Of a stretch of DNA of 64,000 nucleotides, positions 45,901-53,628 are shown piece by piece. Source of the DNA: Arthrobacter sp. Leaf137 (GTDB lineage: Bacteria; Actinomycetota; Actinomycetes; Actinomycetales; Micrococcaceae); NCBI RefSeq assembly GCF_001423525.1, contig NZ_LMOI01000024.1, positions 275,292 through 339,291 of the forward strand. The letters are read 5' to 3'. The position numbers were made by a program, and so were the translations under genes. The first letter of the stretch is position 1. Every line of letters begins with the position of its first letter. The notes beneath the pieces are model-generated. The model was not told where the DNA came from. It searched no databases and saw nothing but the letters and a program-made list of their open reading frames with translations.

Positions 45901-46032
45901 AGACAGGTACTCGATCTGCGTGGCCCCTCTCTCCGCGTCCGGATCCTGTCCTTCGAACCCGCAAGTATGGCCCGCCCCACGGGTGCAGAACGCCGGGCTC
46001 ACCCCTTTTCTGAAACAGGAGTGACCACAAAA

Positions 46033-46443
46033 GTGGCCGTAAAGATTCGCCTTAAGCGCTTCGGCAAGATGCGCGCCCCGTACTACCGCATCGTCGTCAT
46101 GGACTCACGCGCCAAGCGTGACGGCCGTGCCATCGAGGAGATCGGCAAGTACCACCCCACCGAAGAGCCCTCATACATCGAGGTCGCTTCCGAGCGTGCA
46201 CAGTACTGGCTCTCCGTCGGTGCCCAGCCGTCCGAGCAGGTTGCCGCCATCCTCAAGATCACCGGTGACTGGCAGAAGTTCAAGGGCCTCCCGGGCCAGG
46301 AAGGCACCCTGAAGACCAAGGGCGAGAAGGAAGCCTTCGTCGCACCGGAGAAGGGTTCCGTCATCATCCCGGAAGCCATCACCAAGAAGGCTTCCAAGCC
46401 TGAGGCAGCCGAAGCCGAAGCAGAGACCACCGAGGCTGAGTAA
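46033..46443 (+). CDS. rpsP: 30S ribosomal protein S16
   Basis: 136-aa ribosomal protein with the standard start MAVKIRLKRFGKMRAPYYRIVVMDSRAKRDGR. The usual S16 length is about 80-100; the C-terminal extension is rich in Ala, Glu and Lys and ends EAEAETTEAE, as in other Actinobacteria. GTG 46033 is preferred because AGGAG (46018-46022) lies 10 nt upstream; GTG 46021 would overlap it. khpA follows after one base. Confidence 0.97.
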   Translation: MAVKIRLKRFGKMRAPYYRIVVMDSRAKRDGRAIEEIGKYHPTEEPSYIEVASERAQYWLSVGAQPSEQVAAILKITGDWQKFKGLPGQEGTLKTKGEKEAFVAPEKGSVIIPEAITKKASKPEAAEAEAETTEAE

Positions 46444-46444
46444 G

Positions 46445-46687
46445 TTGCTGGCAGACGCGCTGGAGCACCTGGTCCGCGGAATCGTTGATTCCCCGGACGA
46501 CGTCACGGTCAATTCGAAGAACAACCGCCGCGGGGATACCCTCGAGGTTCGTGTTCACCAGGATGACCTGGGGCGGGTGATCGGCCGCCAGGGCCGCACG
46601 GCGCGTGCACTGCGCACCGTCGTGGCAGCGCTGGCCGGGGGCGAGCCGGTCCGGGTCGACGTCGTCGACACCGACCGCCGCCGCTGA
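46445..46687 (+). CDS. khpA: KH-domain RNA-binding protein KhpA
   Basis: 80-aa RNA-binding protein with a single KH domain; the GxxG loop is in RVIGRQGRTARALRT. In other bacteria KhpA works with KhpB in RNA regulation and division control. TTG start at 46445, one base after rpsP (stop TAAG TTG), so translation is tightly coupled. A strong terminator follows at 46712. Confidence 0.93.
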   Translation: MLADALEHLVRGIVDSPDDVTVNSKNNRRGDTLEVRVHQDDLGRVIGRQGRTARALRTVVAALAGGEPVRVDVVDTDRRR

Positions 46688-46711
46688 GCGTCCGGCAACA
46701 CCAGTTTTGCT

Positions 46712-46753
46712 CTCCGGCCCCTCCACCACCTGGTGGAGGGGCCGGAGTTTTTT
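46712..46753 (+). terminator. Strong intrinsic terminator between khpA and rimM
   Basis: A perfect 17-bp stem (46712-46728 with 46731-46747; CTCCGGCCCCTCCACCA against its complement) with a 2-nt loop, followed by six T. It splits rpsP-khpA from rimM-trmD, which in many bacteria form one operon. Confidence 0.92.
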
Positions 46754-46795
46754 CACGAACCAACACCATGTGCACCAACCCGAACAGAGGAACAT

Positions 46796-47341
46796 ATGCA
46801 GCTCCAGGTGGCCCGCATCGGCAAGCCCCACGGCATCCGCGGGGAAGTCACGGTCCAGGTAATGACCGACGCTCCCGGGGACCGGTTCGTCCCCGGCGTG
46901 GAGTTCGTGGTGGAGCCGGCGCAGTCCGGGCCGCTGACAGTGAGCAGCGCCCGCTGGAACAAGGACATCCTGCTGCTGGCCTTCGAGGAAATCGAGGACC
47001 GGAACCAGGCTGAGACTCTCCGCGGCGCCAAGCTCTTCATCGAAACAGCGGAACTGGACGAGGACGATGAAGACGGCTGGTACGAGCATGAGCTCGTGGG
47101 CCTCGAGGCCCGTGTGGGCAGCATGGTCGTGGGCAAGGTGACTGCCCTCAACACCGCGCCGGCGCAGGACCTGCTGATGGTCACCACCCCGGACGGCGAG
47201 GAGATCCTGATCCCCTTCGTCGAGCAGATTGTCCCCGAAGTCAATGTCAGCGAAGGCTATATCCTCCTCACCCCGCCGGACGGGCTCTTCGAAGTCAACT
47301 CCGGCGAAGCCGCACCGGCGGAGCCGGAAGGCACCGACTAG
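46796..47341 (+). CDS. rimM: 16S rRNA processing protein RimM
   Basis: 181-aa ribosome maturation factor for the 30S head. Starts MQLQVARIGKPHGIRGEVTV, with the PRC-barrel half including DLLMVTTPDGEEILIPFVEQIVPEV. ATG 46796 follows AGAGGAACAT; the frame extends upstream to 46733 through the terminator and is rejected. The stop TAG is directly followed by the ATG of trmD. Confidence 0.95.
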   Translation: MQLQVARIGKPHGIRGEVTVQVMTDAPGDRFVPGVEFVVEPAQSGPLTVSSARWNKDILLLAFEEIEDRNQAETLRGAKLFIETAELDEDDEDGWYEHELVGLEARVGSMVVGKVTALNTAPAQDLLMVTTPDGEEILIPFVEQIVPEVNVSEGYILLTPPDGLFEVNSGEAAPAEPEGTD

Positions 47342-48151
47342 ATGCGCATCGACGTCGTCAGTATCTTTCCCGAGTACCTGGCGCCCCTGGAACTGTCCCT
47401 GATCGGCAAGGCGCGCCAGGACGGCATCCTGGACCTGCATGTCCACGACCTCAGGTCGTTCACCACGGACCGGCACCGTACCGTGGATGACACTCCCTAC
47501 GGGGGCGGTGCGGGCATGGTCATGAAGCCGGAACCGTGGTCGCAGGCGCTTGCCGCTGTTGCCGAAGCCCGGCCCGGACACCGGGGCAAGCCCGTCCTCA
47601 TCGTTCCGTCACCTGCGGGGGAGCGCTTCACGCAGGCCCTGGCCCACGAGCTGGCAGGCGAAGAGCATCTTGCCTTCGCCTGCGGACGCTACGAAGGCAT
47701 CGATGAACGGGTGATCGAATGGGCCGGCGAACACTTCGACGTGCGTCCCGTAAGCCTGGGCGACTACGTCCTGAATGGGGGAGAAGTTGCCGTGCTCGCC
47801 ATGGTGGAGGCGGTTGGGCGGCTGCTGCCCGGCGTCGTGGGAAATCCCGAATCCCTGGTGGAGGAATCCCATTCCGACGGCCTCCTGGAGTACCCGGTGT
47901 ACACCAAGCCCGCCGTCTGGCGCGACCGCGAGGTGCCCGCCGTCCTGCTGAGCGGAAACCATGGCAAGATCGCCCAGTGGCGGCGGCATGAGCAGTTCCG
48001 CCGGACGTCCGAGCGGCGTCCGGACCTGCTGGAGGCGTTCGATGCCGGGAAGCTTCCGAGAGCCGACCGCTCTGCCCTGCAGGAGCTCGGCTACGACATC
48101 GTCGACGGCAGGCCGGTCCGACGGCCGGGCAAGGCGGAATCCGCCGGCTGA
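47342..48151 (+). CDS. trmD: tRNA (guanine-N1)-methyltransferase TrmD
   Basis: 269-aa SPOUT-family enzyme that makes m1G37 next to the anticodon, keeping the reading frame. Family marks: MRIDVVSIFPEYLAPLELS, the knot segment DDTPYGGGAGMVMKPEP, ACGRYEGIDERVIEWAG and SLGDYVLNGGEVAVLAM. It begins immediately after rimM with no gap. rplS follows 237 bp later behind its own promoter. Confidence 0.97.
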   Translation: MRIDVVSIFPEYLAPLELSLIGKARQDGILDLHVHDLRSFTTDRHRTVDDTPYGGGAGMVMKPEPWSQALAAVAEARPGHRGKPVLIVPSPAGERFTQALAHELAGEEHLAFACGRYEGIDERVIEWAGEHFDVRPVSLGDYVLNGGEVAVLAMVEAVGRLLPGVVGNPESLVEESHSDGLLEYPVYTKPAVWRDREVPAVLLSGNHGKIAQWRRHEQFRRTSERRPDLLEAFDAGKLPRADRSALQELGYDIVDGRPVRRPGKAESAG

Positions 48152-48163
48152 AGCCGCGCAGGA

Positions 48164-48193
48164 TTGGCTGTACGGGCGCTGCTGTGGCAAAAT
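48164..48193 (+). promoter_or_regulatory. Putative promoter of rplS
   Basis: TTGGCT at 48164-48169 and CAAAAT at 48188-48193 with an 18-bp spacer. The leader to the rplS start is about 190 nt long, contains several GC-rich inverted repeats but no other gene, and could hold a ribosomal leader structure. Confidence 0.5.
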
Positions 48194-48388
48194 TAGTCCT
48201 TGTGTCTGCTGGGTCCGCACCTGCCACAGGGGGAGCGCAACCAACAGCCTGACAACCGGCCTCGTCAACCAGTGAGGCGGCCGGACCACTTAACTTCGGG
48301 CGGGATACTCCCAATGCGCCATCGGCGCAGGGCTTTCCCGGCCGTGACCTAAAGTGAATGACCTGTGGCGTTCACCAGGAGTGCAATT

Positions 48389-48748
48389 ATGCATATTCTC
48401 GATTCCGTCGATGCAGCTTCGCTGCGCACTGACGTCCCCGCGTTCCGCGCCGGCGACACCCTCAAGGTGCACGTAAACATCATCGAAGGCAAGAACTCCC
48501 GCGTCCAGGTCTTCCAGGGCTTCGTCCTGGGCCGCCAGGGTGACGGCGTCCGCGAGACCTTCACGGTCCGCAAGGTGTCCTTCGGCGTCGGTGTGGAGCG
48601 TACCTTCCCGGTACACTCCCCGATCATCGACAAGATCGAAGTTGTCACCAAGGGAGACGTCCGCCGCGCCAAGCTTTACTACATGCGTGCACTGCGCGGT
48701 AAGGCTGCAAAGATTAAGGAAAAGCGCGACTTCACCTCTGCCAAGTAA
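48389..48748 (+). CDS. rplS: 50S ribosomal protein L19
   Basis: 119-aa ribosomal protein; MHILDSVDAASLRTDVPAFRAGDTLKVHV and the RRAKLYYMRALRGKAAKIKEKRD end are characteristic of L19. ATG 48389 is 7 nt after AGGAG (48377-48381); the upstream extension to 48365 is rejected. lepB follows after 85 bp, with a terminator-like hairpin placed inside the start of lepB. Confidence 0.97.
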   Translation: MHILDSVDAASLRTDVPAFRAGDTLKVHVNIIEGKNSRVQVFQGFVLGRQGDGVRETFTVRKVSFGVGVERTFPVHSPIIDKIEVVTKGDVRRAKLYYMRALRGKAAKIKEKRDFTSAK

Positions 48749-48833
48749 GTCCTCCCGGACCTACGAAGGCTGGGCCGCAGCCGTATCCGGCCAGCGCCGG
48801 AGCCATCAGCACCAGCGCCCAGGATACGGACTT

Positions 48834-49511
48834 ATGGACCAGACAAAACGCCAGCCCAGGAAACCGGGCTGGCGTTTTGCGTTCCTGGCACTGCTCCTCG
48901 CCGTCGTCATCAGCGGCCTGGTCCGGTCGCTGTGGCTGGACATCTATTTCATCCCTTCGGAATCGATGGAACCCCTGCTGGAAGGCGGGGACCGGATCCT
49001 GGTGTCCCGGACCGACTTCACCGCCGAACCCATTCGGCACGGGGACGTTGTGGTCTTCGATGGACGCGGCACGTTTGCTCCGCTCAACAGCGGCAAGGGG
49101 CCGTTGGCGGACGCCGCGGCCGCAGCCACCCGGTGGCTGGGGCTCACGGGGAGCGACACCACGTACGTCAAGCGGGTCATTGGCCTGCCCGGGGATTCCG
49201 TGGTGTGCTGCGATGCGGCCGGGAAAGTCACCGTCAACGGTGAGCCCGTGGACGAACCCTATGTCTTCCCGGGAGACGTGCCCAGCACGCAAAAATTCAA
49301 CTCAGTGGTCCCGGAAGGCAGACTCTGGCTGATGGGCGACCACCGGGCCGTGTCCGCCGATTCGCGGAGCCTGCTGGGCGCCCCCGGTGGTGGCATGGTT
49401 CCGCTGGACCGTGTCATCGGCCGGCCCGTCCAGATCGTCTGGCCGCTTGATAGATTTGCTCCAGTACCAAGGCCGGCTGCGGCTGCACCAACCCCAGAGA
49501 ACGGACAGTAG
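48834..49511 (+). CDS. lepB: Signal peptidase I (first of tandem pair)
   Basis: 225-aa type I signal peptidase, a membrane serine protease with a Ser-Lys dyad that cuts signal peptides at the outer face of the membrane. One N-terminal transmembrane anchor (FLALLLAVVISGLVRSLWL), catalytic Ser44 in IPSESM, Lys113 in YVKRVIGLPGD, and the late GDHRAVSADSR block. ATG 48834. The first fifteen codons, encoding the basic KRQPRKPGWRF segment, coincide with a 13-bp terminator-like hairpin. It precedes a second lepB by no gap (TAG ATG). Confidence 0.93.
   Translation: MDQTKRQPRKPGWRFAFLALLLAVVISGLVRSLWLDIYFIPSESMEPLLEGGDRILVSRTDFTAEPIRHGDVVVFDGRGTFAPLNSGKGPLADAAAAATRWLGLTGSDTTYVKRVIGLPGDSVVCCDAAGKVTVNGEPVDEPYVFPGDVPSTQKFNSVVPEGRLWLMGDHRAVSADSRSLLGAPGGGMVPLDRVIGRPVQIVWPLDRFAPVPRPAAAAPTPENGQ
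48845..48878 (+). terminator. Terminator-like hairpin inside the 5' end of lepB
   Basis: A perfect 13-bp stem (48845-48857, AAAACGCCAGCCC, with 48866-48878, GGGCTGGCGTTTT) around an 8-nt loop; the A/T ends provide a TTTT run on the plus strand and, by symmetry, on the minus strand. It lies 96 bp after rplS, where a terminator is expected, yet within lepB codons 4-15. Confidence 0.65.
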
Positions 49512-50387
49512 ATGCCCGAGAACCACGCGCGGACACCCGAACCGCGGCGCGATGGAGCCGCGGATGAGCCCGCCGGGCAGACACCCGAAGCAGCAGCCGC
49601 GGCCCCGGATCCAACGCCTGACACCGCGACCGAAGCAGGGCGCGGCAACGCAGAGCCCGCGCAGGCCCCCAGCCGCTCGGCTGCCAAAGCCGCGGGCAAG
49701 CCAGCCGGCAAGGACTCGGGCAGCCCGGTGTTTGCCTGGCTCAAGGAAGTAGCCACAGTGGTGGTGATCGCCGTCGTGCTGTCCTTCCTCATCAAGACCT
49801 TCCTGTTCCGCGCGTTCTTCATCCCCTCCGAGTCCATGGTGAACACCCTGGACATTGACGACCGGATCTTCGTCAACCTCCTGGTGCCTGAACCCTTCGC
49901 CCTCAACCGCGGAGACGTCGTCGTATTCCGCGACACGAAGGGCTGGCTCCCGCCGGCAGCACCCGAGGCAAAGGGACCCTTTACCTGGGTGCAGGACGGG
50001 CTGACATTCGTTGGCCTGCTCCCCGACAACACAGACCAGCACCTCGTCAAACGGGTCATCGGCCTGCCCGGCGACCATGTGGTCTGCTGCGACGCCGGCG
50101 GTAAACTGACCATCAACGGCACAGCGGTCGATGAAACGTATGTCAACCCGGCAGAAGTCCCGCAGGTCCGCAACTTCGACGTCACGGTCCCGGAAGGCAA
50201 GGTGTGGGTGATGGGCGACAACCGGAACCACTCCGCCGACTCCCGCGCCCACATGGAGTCCGATGGCGGCTTCATCGACCTCAGCGACCTTGAAGGCAAA
50301 GCAGCGGTGATCGCCTGGCCGCTCAACCGCATCACCACCCTCGGCAATTATCCGGACGTCTTCCGCAACGTCCCCGCCGCGCCCTGA
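49512..50387 (+). CDS. lepB: Signal peptidase I (second of tandem pair)
   Basis: 291-aa type I signal peptidase. A 70-residue polar, Ala/Pro/Glu-rich cytosolic N-terminus precedes the membrane anchor (VATVVVIAVVLSFLIKTFLF). Catalytic Ser108 is in IPSESMV and Lys180 in HLVKRVIGLPGDHV; GDNRNHSADSR is the conserved late block. It differs from the first copy by its long N-terminus and a catalytic-domain insert, which suggests different substrate sets. ATG directly after the first lepB; rnhB follows after 2 bp. Confidence 0.95.
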   Translation: MPENHARTPEPRRDGAADEPAGQTPEAAAAAPDPTPDTATEAGRGNAEPAQAPSRSAAKAAGKPAGKDSGSPVFAWLKEVATVVVIAVVLSFLIKTFLFRAFFIPSESMVNTLDIDDRIFVNLLVPEPFALNRGDVVVFRDTKGWLPPAAPEAKGPFTWVQDGLTFVGLLPDNTDQHLVKRVIGLPGDHVVCCDAGGKLTINGTAVDETYVNPAEVPQVRNFDVTVPEGKVWVMGDNRNHSADSRAHMESDGGFIDLSDLEGKAAVIAWPLNRITTLGNYPDVFRNVPAAP

Positions 50388-50389
50388 CC

Positions 50390-51172
50390 ATGACCCAGGC
50401 AGTACAGGCCGGGACGGTCAAGGCGCCCGCCAAGCCGAGGTCCGGATCACCGAAGGTCACGGGCCGCGGCAAGGCGCCCACACTGCGCCACGAGCGGACC
50501 TTCAAGACGCAGGGCGTGCGGCTTCTTGCGGGGGTAGACGAGGTGGGCCGCGGGGCATTGGCCGGTCCGGTAAGCGTGGGGATTGCCGTCGTCGACCTTG
50601 AACGCCAGAAGTCCCTGGCAGGCGTCCGCGACAGCAAGCTCCTCAGCGCCCCGGAGCGGGAGCGGCTGGAGCCGTTGGTACGCCGCTGGAGCGTGGCCTC
50701 CGCGGTGGGGCACGCCTCGGCGCACGAGATTGACGCCTTGGGAATCATTGCGGCTCTGCGGCTGGCGGGAACGCGCGCCTGGCAGGACATCCTGTCGGCC
50801 GGGGTCATTCCGGACATGGTGCTGCTGGACGGAAGCCACAACTGGCTGTCCCCGGCAGGGCAGCTGTCGCTCTTTGACCAGGAGGTGCCGGAGGCAGCAT
50901 GCGACGCTCCGGTGCATACCAAGGTCAAAGCGGACATGCAGTGCCTGAGCGTGGCTGCTGCCAGCGTCATCGCCAAAGTGGAGCGGGACCGGACCATGCG
51001 TGAACTTCACGCCGAGTACCCCGACTTTGGCTGGGACATCAACAAGGGCTACGCCACGGTGCTGCACCGCGATGTGCTGCGTACCGCCGGACCCACTCCC
51101 TACCACCGGGTGAGCTGGCGCCTCCTGGGCGGGGAACTGCAGGGCACCGGCGACGTGCCGGACGGAGTCTGA
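50390..51172 (+). CDS. rnhB: Ribonuclease HII
   Basis: 260-aa nuclease that removes ribonucleotides from DNA and RNA-DNA hybrids. The catalytic acidic pair Asp50-Glu51 is in LLAGVDEVGRGALAGPVS; further landmarks are DSKLLSAPERERL and the late DMQCLSVAAASVIAKVERDR. An N-terminal basic extension of about 40 residues precedes the core. ATG 2 bp after lepB. Confidence 0.95.
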   Translation: MTQAVQAGTVKAPAKPRSGSPKVTGRGKAPTLRHERTFKTQGVRLLAGVDEVGRGALAGPVSVGIAVVDLERQKSLAGVRDSKLLSAPERERLEPLVRRWSVASAVGHASAHEIDALGIIAALRLAGTRAWQDILSAGVIPDMVLLDGSHNWLSPAGQLSLFDQEVPEAACDAPVHTKVKADMQCLSVAAASVIAKVERDRTMRELHAEYPDFGWDINKGYATVLHRDVLRTAGPTPYHRVSWRLLGGELQGTGDVPDGV

Positions 51173-51251
51173 CTCCTTTCCGGGTCTCCCCAGAGCCTGC
51201 TCCCGGGCCGTTGCGGCTCCGGCACCGTCGGACATGGTGCAAGATGGAAGC

Positions 51252-51578
51252 ATGAGTGCCGAGGACCTTGAAAACTATGAGACCGACATGGAGCTGCAGC
51301 TCTACCGTGAATACCGCGACGTTGTCGGACTGTTCAGCTACGTAGTCGAGACTGAACGGCGCTTCTACCTGGCCAACCACGTGGACCTGCAGGCCCGCAG
51401 CGCCGATGGCGAGGTCTACTTCGACCTGACCCTGTCTGATGCATGGGTCTGGGATGTCTACCGGTCCGCACGGTTTGTCAAGAGCGTCCGCGTCCTGACC
51501 TTCAAGGACGTCAACGTGGAAGAACTTCCGCGGAACGAGGAACTGGCACTGCCGAAAGACGTAGACCTGGGCAACTAG
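51252..51578 (+). CDS. DUF2469 family protein
   Basis: 108-aa acidic protein (MSAEDLENYETDMELQLYREYRDVV). This is a conserved actinobacterial family of unknown function, regularly found between rnhB and yraN. No membrane segment; many acidic residues and a central FYLANHVDLQ. ATG 51252 follows GGAAG; GTG 51234 in the same frame would add six residues. Confidence 0.88.
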   Translation: MSAEDLENYETDMELQLYREYRDVVGLFSYVVETERRFYLANHVDLQARSADGEVYFDLTLSDAWVWDVYRSARFVKSVRVLTFKDVNVEELPRNEELALPKDVDLGN

Positions 51579-51597
51579 GGTACGCAGGTTCCAGTAC

Positions 51598-51616
51598 CGC
51601 CACGGAGTCCGTGGCG
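51598..51616 (+). terminator. Hairpin after the DUF2469 gene
   Basis: CGCCACGG and CCGTGGCG pair (8 bp) around a 3-nt loop 20 bp after the stop. No T-tract, so only a possible terminator. Confidence 0.3.
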
Positions 51617-51726
51617 CCTGGTCCTCCACGTGGACTGTCCCTCCACACCACCGCCGTCATGCACATAGGGGATGAGCTCCCTGTCCTCCGCAACCTCACG
51701 CCCTCAGGCTGGTTGCGGAGGTAGAA

Positions 51727-52083
51727 ATGAAAGCCAAAGATTTACTGGGCCGGCATGGCGAAGACCTCGCCGTCGGTTATCTCGAGACCCTCGGCATGCT
51801 GATAGTGGAGCGCAACTGGCGCTGCAGCGAGGGCGAAATCGACGTCGTCGCGTTGGACGGGGACGTGCTGGTCATCGCCGAGGTGAAGACGCGCCGGTCC
51901 CTTGATTATGGCCACCCGTTCGAGGCAGTAGGACCGGACAAGCTTGCCCGGCTGCACCGGCTCGGCGCAGCCTGGTGCCGGGACCGTGAGCTGAGGATGC
52001 CGCTGCGGCGCGTGGACGTCATCGCGGTGGTGGACGACGGCGGCGGCAGCCCCGTGGTGGAACACCTCAAGGGGGTGGGCTGA
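51727..52083 (+). CDS. yraN: UPF0102 (YraN) nuclease-fold protein
   Basis: 118-aa protein with a PD-(D/E)XK-like core: GRHGEDLAVGYLETLGM, NWRCSEGEIDVVALDGDVLVIAEVKTRR, where the E-x-D...E-V-K residues are in place. UPF0102 proteins accompany comM and dprA in most bacteria; they resemble archaeal Holliday-junction resolvases but their activity is unsettled. ATG 51727; comM starts directly after its TGA. Confidence 0.92.
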   Translation: MKAKDLLGRHGEDLAVGYLETLGMLIVERNWRCSEGEIDVVALDGDVLVIAEVKTRRSLDYGHPFEAVGPDKLARLHRLGAAWCRDRELRMPLRRVDVIAVVDDGGGSPVVEHLKGVG

Positions 52084-53628
52084 ATGGCGCTCGGACGCAC
52101 CTGGTCGGTGGCGCTGGTGGGCCTGAACGGGTACATGGTTGAGGTGGAAGCCGATATTGGCCAGAGCCTTCCCGCATTCGTGATTCTGGGACTGCCGGAT
52201 GCGGCGCTGAACGAAGCCCGGGAGCGCATCCGCTCCGCGGCAAAGAATTCGGGGATACCGCTCAGCCGCCGCAAGATCACCGCCAACCTTATTCCCGCTT
52301 CGTTGCCCAAGCGCGGTTCCGGCTTCGATCTGGCCGTAGCCATGGCGGCGCTCCGGGCGGCCAATGACATCCGGCCCACAGGGCGCACCGTTTTCATCGC
52401 CGAACTGGGCCTTGACGGCAGGCTCAGGCCTGTCCGCGGCATACTCCCCGCGGTCATGGCGGCCGTGCAGGCCGGGTACCCCGATGTTGTGGTGGCGCAG
52501 GCAAACCTCGCCGAAGCTTCGCTGGTGCCCGGAGCCAATGTCAGCGGGTACCGGACCCTGGCACGGCTTGTCCTGGATTTCGGTGCCGACCCCCAGGAGC
52601 TTGCGCTGGACTTTGAGCCCGACGACGCCGACGACGATCCAGGAGCGTCCGGGGAAGCGGCCCCTTGCCCGGACATGGCAGACGTGTCCGGGCAGGGAGA
52701 GGCCCGCAGGGCGTTGGAAGTGGCAGCGGCAGGCGCCCACCACCTGCTGCTCACCGGGCCGCCCGGAGCCGGGAAGACCATGCTGGCGGAGCGGCTGCCA
52801 GGGATCCTGCCGGACCTGGAAGACCACGAATCCATGGAGGTGACAGCCATCCATTCCCTCTGCGGACTGCCCTCGTCGCAGGTCCAGCTGCTGCGGCGGC
52901 CGCCCTTTGAGAACCCGCACCACACGGCTACCGCCGCGGCCATTATTGGTGGCGGGTCCGGCCTGCCTCGGCCAGGGGCAGCATCCCGCGCCCACCGTGG
53001 TGTGCTCTTCCTCGACGAGGCGCCCGAGTATGAACGCAGGGTGCTCGATGCGCTGCGGCAGCCGCTGGAAAGCGGCGAGCTGGTGATCCACCGGTCGGCA
53101 GGGACAGCAGCCTACCCTGCACGGTTCCAATTGGTGCTCGCAGCCAATCCCTGCCCCTGCGGTAAGGCTTCAGGGAAAGGGCTGGATTGCACCTGCACAC
53201 CGATAATGCGGCGCCGGTACCTTGCCAGGATGTCTGGGCCCCTGCTGGACCGGGTGGACATCCAGCTGCAGGTGGAGCGTGTTTCGCTTGCTGACTTCGG
53301 GCAGGGAGGCGCCGAGGAAGACACCGCATCAGTGGCCCGTCGGGTCAGGGACGCACGCCAACGCCAGGTACAGCGGCTTGGTCCGCTCGGGCTGGAGACG
53401 AACTCCCAGGTGTCGGGCCGGGTCCTCCGCGGCGAGCTGCGGTTGGCGCCTGGGGTTACCCGGATTCTGGACCACTCGCTGGAACGCGGGATACTGACGG
53501 CACGGGGATACGACCGGGTCCTCCGGCTGGCGTGGACGCTTGCTGACCTTGGGCTCAGGGACGCTCCGGACGCCAACGACGTCGGGCAGGCACTGGCCCT
53601 GCGGCAGGCAACGGCGGCCGCGGCATGA
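52084..53628 (+). CDS. comM: YifB/ComM-family AAA+ ATPase (Mg-chelatase-like)
   Basis: 514-aa helicase-like protein with an N-terminal Lon-protease-like domain (FVILGLPDAALNEARERIRSA, RKITANLIPASLPKRGSGFDLA), a AAA+ domain with Walker A GPPGAGKTML near 225-234 and Walker B LFLDEAPEYE, and a C-terminal Mg-chelatase-type region with CPCG. In naturally competent bacteria ComM drives branch migration during DNA integration. It lies between yraN and dprA and overlaps dprA by 4 bp. Confidence 0.93.
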   Translation: MALGRTWSVALVGLNGYMVEVEADIGQSLPAFVILGLPDAALNEARERIRSAAKNSGIPLSRRKITANLIPASLPKRGSGFDLAVAMAALRAANDIRPTGRTVFIAELGLDGRLRPVRGILPAVMAAVQAGYPDVVVAQANLAEASLVPGANVSGYRTLARLVLDFGADPQELALDFEPDDADDDPGASGEAAPCPDMADVSGQGEARRALEVAAAGAHHLLLTGPPGAGKTMLAERLPGILPDLEDHESMEVTAIHSLCGLPSSQVQLLRRPPFENPHHTATAAAIIGGGSGLPRPGAASRAHRGVLFLDEAPEYERRVLDALRQPLESGELVIHRSAGTAAYPARFQLVLAANPCPCGKASGKGLDCTCTPIMRRRYLARMSGPLLDRVDIQLQVERVSLADFGQGGAEEDTASVARRVRDARQRQVQRLGPLGLETNSQVSGRVLRGELRLAPGVTRILDHSLERGILTARGYDRVLRLAWTLADLGLRDAPDANDVGQALALRQATAAAA

